NCBI GenBank assembly: GCA_023253905.1
Contig: JALREG010000107.1
Span: 1-34,456, forward strand
Source: Burkholderiaceae bacterium
Lineage (GTDB): Bacteria > Pseudomonadota > Gammaproteobacteria > Burkholderiales > Burkholderiaceae
DNA: 34,456 bases
Direction of reading: 5' to 3'
Part shown: positions 7,339 through 14,987 of the stretch, piece by piece
How positions within the stretch are numbered: the stretch's first letter is position 1
How the letters are laid out: each line of letters starts with the position of its first letter
Notes under the pieces: generated by a model
The model's database searches: none
Seen by the model: only the letters and a program-made list of their open reading frames with translations
What the model was told of the DNA's origin: nothing
Made by a program: the position numbers and the translations under genes

Positions 7339-8883
7339 ATGAGCCCACGGCTCGAACTTCGGGCAATCACCAAACGCTGGCCGTCGGTCACCGCCAACGA
7401 TGCGGTGAGCCTCGAGGTGATGCCGGGCGAAATTCACGCCCTGCTCGGCGAAAACGGTGCCGGCAAATCCACGCTGATGAAAATTCTCTACGGCGTCATC
7501 CAGGCCGACGCCGGCGAGATCATCTGGGATGGGCGGCCCGTGCGTATCGCCAGCCCGGCCGAGGCACGCCGGCTGGGCATTGGCATGGTGTTTCAGCATT
7601 TTTCGCTGTTCGAGACCCTCACGGTGGTCGAGAACATCGCGCTCGGGCTGGGCGACGGGTCGGCGCTCGACGAGTTGTCGCAACGCATCACCGCCATTTC
7701 CGAGCGTTATGGCCTGCCGATCGACCCTCGTCGAACGGTGCACGCATTATCGGTTGGCGAGCGCCAGCGGGTGGAAATCGTGCGCTGTCTGCTCCAGGAG
7801 CCCGAGCTTCTGATCATGGACGAGCCCACCTCGGTGCTGTCGCCCCAAGCGATCGAGAGCCTGTTCGGCACGCTTCGCACCATCGCGACCGAAGGCTGCA
7901 GCGTGCTCTACATCAGCCACAAGCTCGACGAGATCCGGGCGCTCTGTCACCGCGCCACGGTGCTGCGCGGCGGCAAGGTGAGCGCACGCTGCACCCCGGC
8001 CGAGGAAACCCACGAATCGCTCGCCCGAATGATGATCGGCGGCGACCTGCCCGAAGTCACCCGGCGCGTAGCGCCCGAGGCCAGTCCGGTGCGGCTCGAG
8101 CTGTCCAACCTCACCATGCCACCGGACGACCCCTTTGGTACTGCGCTCACTCGCATCAGCCTGCAGGTGCGTTCGGGCGAGATCGTCGGCATCGCTGGCG
8201 TATCGGGAAACGGCCAGAAAGAACTGATCGAATTGCTGTCGGGCGAACGGCTCGCCGAGGAAGCCGACACCATCCTGATCGAGCAACGGCCCGCTGGGCG
8301 CCTGGGGGTATCGCGTCGCCGCGCGCTCGGCCTCGCCACCATTGTCGAGGAACGCCTTGGCCGGGGCGCGGTGCCGGCTTTGAGCCTGGCCGACAACGCG
8401 CTGCTCACCGCGCGCGGCACCATGCTGCGTGGCGCTTTCATCGATCGTCGCGCACTCAGTGCCTTTGCGCGCCGGTGCATCGAGCGCTTCGCCGTGCGGT
8501 GCCGCAACGAACACTCACCGGCCCGTTCACTGTCCGGCGGCAATCTTCAGCGCTTCATCGTGGGTCGCGAAGTGCTTCAGAATCCGCGGGTGCTGGTGGT
8601 CGCGCAACCGACCTGGGGCGTTGACGTGGGCGCTGCCGCGTTTATTCGACAGTCACTGATCGATCTGCGCGATGCGGGCTGCGCCATCCTGGTTGTGTCC
8701 GAAGATCTCGATGAGCTCTTTGAAGTCTCGGACCGGATCGCGGTGCTGGCCGGCGGCCGGCTCTCCCAATCCTATCCCGCCGCCGATCTCGATGCGGGTG
8801 CGATCGGTGTGATGATGGGCGCAGCGCCCCGCGACCTCGGCCCCGGCCATGCCGTCACTCAGGCAGACACCCATGCGGTTTAG
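7339..8883 (+). CDS. BMP-type (nucleoside/simple sugar) ABC transporter ATP-binding protein, two ABC domains
   Basis: A 514-residue protein with two fused ATPase domains, as in RbsA and in the nucleoside transporters YufO/NupA. The N-terminal domain has Walker A GENGAGKST (about 37-45), signature LSVGERQ and Walker B LLIMDEPTS. The C-terminal domain has a degenerate Walker A (GVSGNGQKE), signature LSGGNLQR and a degenerate Walker B (VLVVAQPTWGVDVGA, AQPT instead of DEPT); this degeneracy is normal in the YufO branch. It begins 47 nt after the previous importer and starts a second, unrelated importer operon. No clear ribosome binding site is seen before the ATG at 7339. Confidence 0.93.
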   Translation: MSPRLELRAITKRWPSVTANDAVSLEVMPGEIHALLGENGAGKSTLMKILYGVIQADAGEIIWDGRPVRIASPAEARRLGIGMVFQHFSLFETLTVVENIALGLGDGSALDELSQRITAISERYGLPIDPRRTVHALSVGERQRVEIVRCLLQEPELLIMDEPTSVLSPQAIESLFGTLRTIATEGCSVLYISHKLDEIRALCHRATVLRGGKVSARCTPAEETHESLARMMIGGDLPEVTRRVAPEASPVRLELSNLTMPPDDPFGTALTRISLQVRSGEIVGIAGVSGNGQKELIELLSGERLAEEADTILIEQRPAGRLGVSRRRALGLATIVEERLGRGAVPALSLADNALLTARGTMLRGAFIDRRALSAFARRCIERFAVRCRNEHSPARSLSGGNLQRFIVGREVLQNPRVLVVAQPTWGVDVGAAAFIRQSLIDLRDAGCAILVVSEDLDELFEVSDRIAVLAGGRLSQSYPAADLDAGAIGVMMGAAPRDLGPGHAVTQADTHAV

Positions 8884-9958
8884 GCTCGAGCGTCGTACGG
8901 AATCCTCGGCTGCGCTTCAGATCAGCGCGCCGCTGATCGCAGCCGCACTCACGCTGCTGTCAGGCTTTCTGATTTTCGCCGCGCTCGGCAAAGACCCGGT
9001 TCACGCGATGCGCGTGTTCTTCCTGTTTCCGCTCAAAGATCTTTATGGCGTCTCCGAGCTCCTCCTGAAGGCCGCACCGCTGATGCTGATTGCGATCGGT
9101 CTTGCGGTGGGCTTTCGCGCAAATGTGTGGAACATCGGCGCAGAGGGCCAGTACATTGCGGGGGCCATCGCCGCAAGTGGGGCGGCGCTTACTCTGGACC
9201 GCTCGCTCGACGCCACCGTTCTCCTGCCACTACTTGCGCTGGCCGGCATGGCGGGTGGCATGGCGTGGGCCGCCATCCCCGCCGCACTTCGCACCCGCTT
9301 CAATGCCAATGAAATCCTGGTGTCGCTGATGCTGGTCTATGTGGCGGAGCTGCTCGTTTCCTGGCTGGTACACGGCCCCTGGCGCGACCCCGACGGCTTC
9401 AATTTTCCGCAAACGCGCATGTTCGATGACGCTGCGCTGCTTCCCGCCATGATCGAAGGCACACGACTCACTCATGTGTTTGCGATGGCGCTGGTGGCGC
9501 TCGCAGCGGGACACCTCCTGATGCAGCGAAGCTTCATCGGGTTTCAGCTGAGCGTTGCCGGGCAGGCGCCGGCGGCCGCCCGGTACGCAGGCTTTTCAGC
9601 CTCTCGCACGGTCTGGATTGGCATGCTGGCAGGCGGCGCCATGGCGGGGCTTGCCGGCATGACCGAAGTGGCTGGCGCAATGGGCCAGCTCACACCCAAG
9701 GTGGGCGTGGGCTATGGCTTTGCCGCCATCATCGTCGCCTTCGTAGGACGGCTCCACGCGTTCGGAATTTTCCTGGCGAGTCTCCTCATGGCGCTGATGG
9801 TGCTGGGGGGCGAACAGTCTCAGCAATACCTCGCGCTGCCCTCATCGGTGGCCAAGGTATTCCAGGGCATGCTGCTGTTCTATTTGCTGGGCACCGACCT
9901 GTTCACGCAGTACCGGCTGGTGAAGGTCCAGCGGGGCGAGTCGGGCGGAGGGCGCTGA
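8873..9958 (+). CDS. BMP-type ABC transporter permease 1
   Basis: A 361-residue polytopic inner-membrane protein of the BPD_transp_2 family, first of the paired permeases found in nucleoside/BMP importers (YufP-like). The family motif NVWNIGAEGQYIAGA is clear, followed by several Ala/Leu-rich membrane segments. The ATG at 8873 overlaps the end of the ATPase gene by 11 bp; an in-frame ATG at 8849 would give a longer overlap and is less likely. The stop overlaps the next start (TGATG at 9956-9960), so the permeases are coupled. Confidence 0.93.
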   Translation: MRFRLERRTESSAALQISAPLIAAALTLLSGFLIFAALGKDPVHAMRVFFLFPLKDLYGVSELLLKAAPLMLIAIGLAVGFRANVWNIGAEGQYIAGAIAASGAALTLDRSLDATVLLPLLALAGMAGGMAWAAIPAALRTRFNANEILVSLMLVYVAELLVSWLVHGPWRDPDGFNFPQTRMFDDAALLPAMIEGTRLTHVFAMALVALAAGHLLMQRSFIGFQLSVAGQAPAAARYAGFSASRTVWIGMLAGGAMAGLAGMTEVAGAMGQLTPKVGVGYGFAAIIVAFVGRLHAFGIFLASLLMALMVLGGEQSQQYLALPSSVAKVFQGMLLFYLLGTDLFTQYRLVKVQRGESGGGR

Positions 9959-10893
9959 TGGACATCACCACCCTCGCAGCTGCGATCATTGCAGCGGCAA
10001 TCGTCGCAGGCACCCCCATGCTGATCGCGGCACTGGGCCTCCTCATCAACGAGCGATCGGGGGTCCTCAATCTGGGCGCCGAAGGTCTGATGGCGCTCGG
10101 CGCGCTGGCGGGTTTTGCTGCAGCCCATCACACAGGCAGCGCCAGCGCTGCGGTGCTTGCCGGGGCCCTGGCAGGTGCGGCTGCGGCATTGATCTTTGCC
10201 GTGCTCGCCCTCAGTCTGCTGGCCAACCAGGTCGCCTCGGGCCTTGCACTCTCGCTCTTCGGTATCGGGCTCTCTGCCTTTGCAGGCAAGTCCTATGAGT
10301 CGCTGTCGCTCGCCGCTGTGCCCGCCTGGGCGATTCCGGTCCTGTCGGACATTCCGCTCCTGGGGCCAGCGCTCTTTCGCCACCAGCCGATGGTCTATCT
10401 GTCGTGGCTGCTGCTCGCTGCTGTGGCCTGGTTTCTGCATCGCTCGCGTGCCGGCCTCGTGCTCCGAGCGGTGGGCGAATCACCGGCGGTCGCACATGAG
10501 GCCGGTTACCCGGTGATCCGGATCCGCTACGGGGCGGTGCTTGCGGGTGGCGCGCTGTGTGGCATCGGCGGCAGTTTCCTGTCCGTCTTCCATACCCCGC
10601 TCTGGGCGGAGGGCATGGTGGCAGGACGCGGTTGGATCGCACTCGCCCTGGTGGTCTTTGCCACCTGGCGGCCGCTCCGGGTAGCGCTTGGCGCCTGGCT
10701 CTTCGGCGGCATGCTGATCGCGCAGATGTTCGTGCAGGGTTCCGGGCTACAGTGGGACATCCCAGCGCAATGGCTATCCGCGCTCCCCTACCTTGCCACC
10801 ATTGTGGTTCTGGTACTGATCTCGCGACGGCCGGAACTGATCCGGCTAAACTCTCCCGTCTCGCTTGGCCAGCCCTGGCGACCCGACCACTAG
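9958..10893 (+). CDS. BMP-type ABC transporter permease 2
   Basis: A 311-residue polytopic inner-membrane protein, the second permease of the heterodimer (YufQ-like). It shows the matching family motif LINERSGVLNLGAEGLMALGAL near the N-terminus (residues about 29-50) and about eight or more hydrophobic segments. It overlaps permease 1 by one base and is followed after 32 nt by the binding-protein gene. Confidence 0.93.
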   Translation: MDITTLAAAIIAAAIVAGTPMLIAALGLLINERSGVLNLGAEGLMALGALAGFAAAHHTGSASAAVLAGALAGAAAALIFAVLALSLLANQVASGLALSLFGIGLSAFAGKSYESLSLAAVPAWAIPVLSDIPLLGPALFRHQPMVYLSWLLLAAVAWFLHRSRAGLVLRAVGESPAVAHEAGYPVIRIRYGAVLAGGALCGIGGSFLSVFHTPLWAEGMVAGRGWIALALVVFATWRPLRVALGAWLFGGMLIAQMFVQGSGLQWDIPAQWLSALPYLATIVVLVLISRRPELIRLNSPVSLGQPWRPDH

Positions 10894-10925
10894 TTCTTCC
10901 CCCCAATGTGACAAGGAGCCCGACC

Positions 10926-12008
10926 ATGACCCAACGCCGCGCTTTCCTCACCGCCACTGCAGGCACCGGCCTGCTTGCCGCCTCTGGCCTTGCCTTAGGG
11001 CAGGCGCCCGTGAAGGCAGGTTTTGTTTACGTCAGTCCGATCGGCGATGCGGGCTGGACCTTCCAGCACGACACCGGCCGCAAGCAGATGGAGCAGGCGC
11101 TCAAGGGCAAGGTTGAAACCCGCTTCATCGAGAGCGTCCCCGAGGGGGCCGATGCAGAGCGCGTCATCCGCGAACTCGCACAGAGCGGTCATCAGGTGGT
11201 CTTCGCAACCAGCTTCGGCTACATGAACTACATGGAGCGCGTGGCCAAGCAGTTCCCCAAGGTCGCATTCGTCCATGCCACGGGCTACAAGACCGGCCCC
11301 AACATGGGCATCTACAACGCGCGTTTCTACGAAGGCCGTTACCTCACCGGCATCGTCGCGGGCCAGATGTCGCGCTCAAATGTGCTGGGCTATGTCGCAG
11401 CCTTCCCCATCCCTGAGGTGCTTCAGGGCATCAACGCTTTCACGCGCGGCGCGCGCAGCGTCAATCCCAAGGTTGAAGTACGGGTGATCTGGGTCAACTC
11501 CTGGTATGACCCGGGCAAGGAGGGCGACGCCGCCAACACGCTGCTGTCGCAAGGCGCTGACGTAGTCACCCATCACACCGACTCCACGGCTGTGGTGCAG
11601 GCCGCCGAAAAGGCCGGCAAATTCGCGATCGGCTACCACTCCGACATGTCGAAGTACGGCGCCAAGGCCCATCTCACCGCCACCACCCATCACTGGGGCG
11701 AGTACTACACCCGCACCATGAACGAGGTCCTGGCCGGGAACTGGAAGCCGGGTAGCCTCTGGGGCGGTTACAAAGAGGGCATGGTCAAGCTCGCGCCCAT
11801 CAACCCCGCGGTACCCGCCGAGGTTCGCAGCGCCATCGCAAAGCTCGAGACCGATCTCAAGGCGGGCAGCTTCCATCCGTTCACCGGCCCGGTCATCGAT
11901 CAGGACGGCAAGGAGCGCGTAGCCGCCGGCAAGGTCATGGGCGATGATGAGCTGGGCAAGATGGACTACTACGTCCAGGGCGTTGCCAGCCGACTGCCGA
12001 AGAAATAA
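10926..12008 (+). CDS. BMP family ABC transporter substrate-binding protein
   Basis: A 360-residue periplasmic protein of the Bmp/PnrA-like family, which binds purine nucleosides in characterised members; a related group in spirochaetes binds riboflavin. The N-terminus MTQRRAFLTATAGTGLL carries a Tat-like RR pattern and a hydrophobic stretch, with likely cleavage after ALGQA; there is no lipobox cysteine, so unlike many Bmp proteins it is probably soluble. The domain begins with AGFVYVSPIGDAGWTFQHD (residues about 32-50), the classic start of this family. AAGGAG (10913-10918) lies 7 nt upstream of the ATG. The gene comes last among the importer genes and its stop abuts the next start (TAAATG). 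Confidence 0.93.
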   Translation: MTQRRAFLTATAGTGLLAASGLALGQAPVKAGFVYVSPIGDAGWTFQHDTGRKQMEQALKGKVETRFIESVPEGADAERVIRELAQSGHQVVFATSFGYMNYMERVAKQFPKVAFVHATGYKTGPNMGIYNARFYEGRYLTGIVAGQMSRSNVLGYVAAFPIPEVLQGINAFTRGARSVNPKVEVRVIWVNSWYDPGKEGDAANTLLSQGADVVTHHTDSTAVVQAAEKAGKFAIGYHSDMSKYGAKAHLTATTHHWGEYYTRTMNEVLAGNWKPGSLWGGYKEGMVKLAPINPAVPAEVRSAIAKLETDLKAGSFHPFTGPVIDQDGKERVAAGKVMGDDELGKMDYYVQGVASRLPKK

Positions 12009-12560
12009 ATGGGTCTTCGACTCACGGCCATCGCCACCCGAACCGGCGATGACGGCAGCACGGGATTGGGTGACGGCAGTCGCACGTCAAAGAACAGCCT
12101 TCGTATCGCCGCCATTGGCGATGTCGATGAACTGAACTCGACGCTGGGACTGCTGCTCACCGAACCCATGCACACGGAATTGCGCGAGGCGCTTCTCGGC
12201 GTTCAACACGATCTGTTCGATCTGGGTGGCGAACTCGCGATTCCGGGCTATGACAACCTGGCTGAAACCCAGGTGGCCCGACTCGACTCACTGCTTGAGC
12301 AGTACAACGCGCAGTTGCCCCGGCTCGCGGAGTTCATTCTCCCCGGGGGATCGAGAGCGGCGGCGCTTGCGCATGTCACGCGAACCGTGTGTCGCCGCGC
12401 CGAGCGCGCCCTGGTGGCGCTCGGTGAAGAACAGGCGGTTCGCCCGGCACTTCGTCAGTATCTGAACCGCCTGTCCGATCTGATGTTCGTGCTCGCGCGC
12501 GTGCTGAACCGTCACGCGGGCGGTAACGACGTGCTCTGGCAGCAGGGCCGCAACAAATAG
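12009..12560 (+). CDS. cob(I)alamin adenosyltransferase, PduO type
   Basis: A 183-residue cytoplasmic enzyme that transfers the adenosyl group of ATP to cob(I)alamin to make coenzyme B12. The N-terminal ATP-binding motif TRTGDDGSTGLGDGSR (about 11-26), GDVDELNS, the VCRRAER helix and the LRQYLNRLSDLMFVLAR motif are all present and typical of the PduO family (MMAB in humans). The ATG follows the stop of the BMP binding-protein gene directly, so the two are almost certainly co-transcribed. It is convergent with aroG, only 15 nt away. Function as an adenosyltransferase is secure; why it is linked to this importer is not known. Confidence 0.94.
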   Translation: MGLRLTAIATRTGDDGSTGLGDGSRTSKNSLRIAAIGDVDELNSTLGLLLTEPMHTELREALLGVQHDLFDLGGELAIPGYDNLAETQVARLDSLLEQYNAQLPRLAEFILPGGSRAAALAHVTRTVCRRAERALVALGEEQAVRPALRQYLNRLSDLMFVLARVLNRHAGGNDVLWQQGRNK

Positions 12561-12575
12561 GGCACGCCCCTCCGC

Positions 12576-13640
12576 TCAGTGGCCGTTCGCCACACGGCGA
12601 GCCCGAACCCCCTCCGCGAGCGCGTCGAGCACACCGATGCTCTCCTCCCAGCCGATGCAGCCATCGGTGATGCTCTGCCCGTAGACAAGCGGCTGCCCAG
12701 GCCGGAGATCCTGGCGGCCGGCCACGAGATGGCTCTCGACCATCACCCCGAAGACTCGCGAATCGCCCGCTGCGATCTGCGCAGCAATGCTCGCCGCAAC
12801 ACCCACCTGATTCTCGGGTTTCTTCTGGCTGTTGCCGTGGCTGCAGTCAATCATCAGCCGGCAAGCCAGCGCCGCCGCCGCCGCTTCCTTGCATGCGGCA
12901 TCAAGACTCGCCGCGTCGTAGTTGGGCTGCTTGCCCCCGCGCAGAATCACATGACAGTCTTCGTTACCGTTGGTGGCCACAATCGCTGAATAGCCGCCTT
13001 TGGTCACCGACAGGAAATGGTGCGGCTGCGAGGCCGCCTTGATCGCATCGAGCGCGATCCGCAAGTTGCCGTCGGTGCCGTTCTTGAACCCGACCGGGCA
13101 GGAAAGCCCCGAGGCAAGCTCGCGATGCACTTGCGACTCAGTGGTGCGAGCACCGATCGCGCCCCAGGCGATCAGGTCTGCGAAGTACTGCGGCGAAATC
13201 ATGTCGAGAAACTCGGAGCCCGCGGGCAGGCCGAGCCGGTTGATGTCGAGCAGCAGCTCGCGCGCGCGACGCAGGCCCTCATTGATATCGAAACTGTTAT
13301 CAAGCGTCGGATCGTTGATCAGGCCCTTCCAGCCGACGGTGGTGCGAGGCTTCTCGAAATACACCCGCATCACGATCTCGAGGTCTTGGGCAAGCCGCGA
13401 GCGCTCAGTCACCAGTCGGCTCGCATACTCCCGCGCCGCCTTCGGGTCATGGATAGAACAGGGTCCGATGATGACCAGCAGCCGGTCATCCATGCCGTGC
13501 AGAATCCGGTGTATCGCCTGCCTGGACCCCGCCACGACCTGCGCGGTCGCGTCATCAAGCGGATACTCGCGCAGCAGATGAGCGGGCGGGGACAGCTCGC
13601 GGTAACCGCGGATCCGGGTGTCATCGGTGGTGACGCTCAT
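12576..13640 (-). CDS. aroG: 3-deoxy-7-phosphoheptulonate synthase (DAHP synthase), class I, Phe-type
   Basis: A 354-residue enzyme that condenses phosphoenolpyruvate and erythrose 4-phosphate, the first step of the shikimate pathway. Residue numbering matches E. coli AroG without shift: metal ligands C61 (GPCSIHD), H268 (DCSHGNS), E302 (VES) and D326 (SITDG). Positions that in E. coli AroG shape the Phe feedback site and give resistance when mutated are also unchanged (D146, M147, P150, L175, L179, S180, F209, S211, V221), so Phe inhibition is expected. The upstream minus-strand region carries a Phe/Tyr-rich leader ORF and an intrinsic terminator, implying attenuation as well. The gene stands alone on its strand. 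Confidence 0.95.
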   Translation of the reverse strand: MSVTTDDTRIRGYRELSPPAHLLREYPLDDATAQVVAGSRQAIHRILHGMDDRLLVIIGPCSIHDPKAAREYASRLVTERSRLAQDLEIVMRVYFEKPRTTVGWKGLINDPTLDNSFDINEGLRRARELLLDINRLGLPAGSEFLDMISPQYFADLIAWGAIGARTTESQVHRELASGLSCPVGFKNGTDGNLRIALDAIKAASQPHHFLSVTKGGYSAIVATNGNEDCHVILRGGKQPNYDAASLDAACKEAAAAALACRLMIDCSHGNSQKKPENQVGVAASIAAQIAAGDSRVFGVMVESHLVAGRQDLRPGQPLVYGQSITDGCIGWEESIGVLDALAEGVRARRVANGH

Positions 13641-13700
13641 GGTGCTCGACTCCAGTCAACAGAAAACAGGGCATGGGCCCGCCAGGACACGGGCGCCGGA

Positions 13701-13734
13701 AAAACAAAAACCGCCGGGGGTTGAGGCCGGCGGT
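13701..13734 (-). terminator. attenuator: intrinsic terminator before aroG
   Basis: On the minus strand ACCGCCGG (13734-13727) pairs with CCGGCGGT (13717-13710), giving an 8-bp, almost pure G-C stem with a 9-nt loop. It is followed immediately by TTTTTGTTTT (13710-13701). This is a textbook intrinsic terminator, but it lies 60 nt before the aroG start and 21 nt after the leader-ORF stop, where it would stop transcription before aroG. Its 5' arm (13733-13726) is exactly complementary over 8 nt to leader positions 13791-13784, allowing an alternative antiterminator. Confidence 0.92.
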
Positions 13735-13755
13735 CTTTGTCGGGTTGGATTCGTG

Positions 13756-13845
13756 TCAGCTGCGAACGCGCTCCCGACTCAGTCCGCCGGCGGGCGGAAA
13801 GCCGAAAAACGAATAAAACTCAAAATAACGGATCGCACTGCGCAT
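13756..13845 (-). CDS. aroG leader peptide, Phe/Tyr-rich (attenuation sensor)
   Basis: A 29-codon ORF (ATG at 13845-13843, TGA at 13758-13756). Residues 7-16 are YFEFYSFFGF: five Phe and two Tyr in ten residues, in a genome segment otherwise poor in TTT and TAT codons. It lies between a promoter-like sequence and a strong terminator ahead of aroG. By analogy with pheA, pheST and trp leaders, a ribosome stalled on the early aromatic codons when charged tRNA-Phe or tRNA-Tyr is scarce would leave codons 19-21 free to pair with the terminator 5' arm. A competing hairpin at 13797-13784 (CCGCC-CGCC-GGCGG) gives the third structure expected of an attenuator. A GAGG lies only 2 nt before the ATG, a tight spacing. 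The peptide itself probably has no other role. Confidence 0.85.
   Translation of the reverse strand: MRSAIRYFEFYSFFGFPPAGGLSRERVRS
13784..13797 (-). promoter_or_regulatory. leader segment able to form pause hairpin or antiterminator
   Basis: Minus-strand CCGCC-CGCC-GGCGG folds into a 5-bp hairpin within leader codons 17-21. The overlapping octamer GCCGGCGG (13791-13784) is a perfect complement of CCGCCGGC (13733-13726), the 5' arm of the terminator. The two pairings and the terminator are mutually exclusive, which is the logic of ribosome-mediated attenuation. Pairing is deduced by eye; folding energies were not computed. Confidence 0.75.
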
Positions 13846-13852
13846 GGCCTCG

Positions 13853-13882
13853 AGTGTAGCCGCAGCCCGCACCGCGCTGCAA
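13853..13882 (-). promoter_or_regulatory. candidate promoter of the aroG leader
   Basis: On the minus strand TTGCAG (13882-13877) and TACACT (13858-13853) match sigma-70 -35 and -10 elements at 4 of 6 positions each, with an 18-bp spacer. Transcription would start very close to the leader ATG at 13845, giving a very short 5' untranslated region. No TyrR-like box was recognised. The E1 alpha gene runs divergently from 13953. Confidence 0.5.
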
Positions 13883-13952
13883 GCCGGCGCGGGTTCCGGT
13901 CTGCTAGCATCCGTCGCCGTTTCCCTGCCTGATGTCCGTTCACGGAGCCGAC

Positions 13953-14987
13953 ATGCCCAGCCCCGACCGCGAAGCGACCCTGCTCGCCCTCTATCGAACC
14001 ATGGCGCGCATCCGCGCCTTTGAAGACGCAGCCGAAGTGGCCAGTCGTGGTGGCCTGGCGGCCTGGGGACCGCAAACCGACCAGGCAGCTGGCGGCGTGC
14101 CTGCGCAGGTACGCGGCCCCCTGCACCTGTCCACCGGTCAGGAAGCCGTGCCCGCAGGCGTGTGCGCGCATCTAAAGGCTGATGACCCGATCACCTCCAC
14201 GCATCGGGGACACGGTCACACGCTCGCGAAGGGCGCCGATCTCACCCGGATGATGATGGAGCTCTTCGGCAAGGCGGGCGGTTTCTGCGGCGGCCGCGGC
14301 GGCTCGATGCACATCGCCGACTTCTCGGTCGGCATGCTGGGTGCCAACGGCGTGGTTGCAGCCAGCATCCCCATCGCAGTCGGTGCCGCACACGCCATCA
14401 GACTTCAGGGTCGCCCTGCGATCGCTACCGCATTTTTTGGCGACGGTGCCATCAACCGGGGGCCGTTCGCGGAAAGTCTCAACTGGGCAGCGGCCTACCA
14501 TCTGCCCCTACTCTTCGTGTGCGAAGACAATCAGTGGTCGGCCACCACGCGCACCGACACACTGTCAGCAGGAGGCGGCGCAGCCGCACGGGCCCGCGCA
14601 TACGGCATCGAGGCAGTGGAGGTTGACGGCAATGATGTCGAGGCGGTCCATGCCTGCGCGGGCGAGCTCGTTGCCAGGGTACGGGCCGAGGCGCGACCCG
14701 CGCTGATCCATGCGCGCACCTACCGCTTCAAGGGCCATGTGTCGGTTGACCCGGCTGCCTACCGCGATCCGGCCGAACTCGCCCGCGCACTTGAGCGCGA
14801 TCCGATCGCTCTCGCCCGCAAACGGCTGGGTGAGCTCGGCGTTGGGCTCGCAACCGCCGCGGTGATCGACGATGAGGCGCGCGCCGAGGTCACGGCTGCG
14901 CTCGCGGCCGCGGCCGCCGCACCCTGGCCGTCAGTCACCGCGGCCTTCGAAGAGATTCAGAGCACGGGAGCCGGACAATGGCTGTGA
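13953..14987 (+). CDS. 2-oxoacid (pyruvate/acetoin-like) dehydrogenase E1 component, alpha subunit
   Basis: A 344-residue thiamine-diphosphate enzyme subunit that, with E1 beta, decarboxylates a 2-oxoacid (or cleaves acetoin) and transfers the product to a lipoyl E2. The STHRGHGHTLAKG and GGRGGSMHI motifs and the ThDP-binding GDGAINRGPFAESLNWAA stretch are clear; the usual ENN after the motif is EDN here (CEDNQW). Between the N-terminal helix (MARIRAFEDAAE) and the HLSTGQEAV motif there are roughly 15-20 more residues than in ordinary pyruvate dehydrogenase E1 alpha. GGAG (13944-13947) supports the ATG at 13953 over the one at 13932. The stop overlaps the E1 beta gene by 10 bp. The HRGHGH and GGSMHI wording is closer to AcoA-type than to PdhA-type proteins, but the substrate is not determined. 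Confidence 0.9.
   Translation: MPSPDREATLLALYRTMARIRAFEDAAEVASRGGLAAWGPQTDQAAGGVPAQVRGPLHLSTGQEAVPAGVCAHLKADDPITSTHRGHGHTLAKGADLTRMMMELFGKAGGFCGGRGGSMHIADFSVGMLGANGVVAASIPIAVGAAHAIRLQGRPAIATAFFGDGAINRGPFAESLNWAAAYHLPLLFVCEDNQWSATTRTDTLSAGGGAAARARAYGIEAVEVDGNDVEAVHACAGELVARVRAEARPALIHARTYRFKGHVSVDPAAYRDPAELARALERDPIALARKRLGELGVGLATAAVIDDEARAEVTAALAAAAAAPWPSVTAAFEEIQSTGAGQWL

Noticed and set aside
7200..8624. 474-codon plus-strand frame over the BMP ATPase gene
   Set aside because: It is a frame shadow of a high-GC gene with clear ABC motifs in the other frame; composition is Arg/His/Pro-rich with no motif.
13779..14171. 130-codon minus-strand frame spanning the aroG leader and E1 alpha start
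   Set aside because: It is antisense to E1 alpha and in a different frame from the Phe/Tyr-rich leader ORF; no family similarity is visible.
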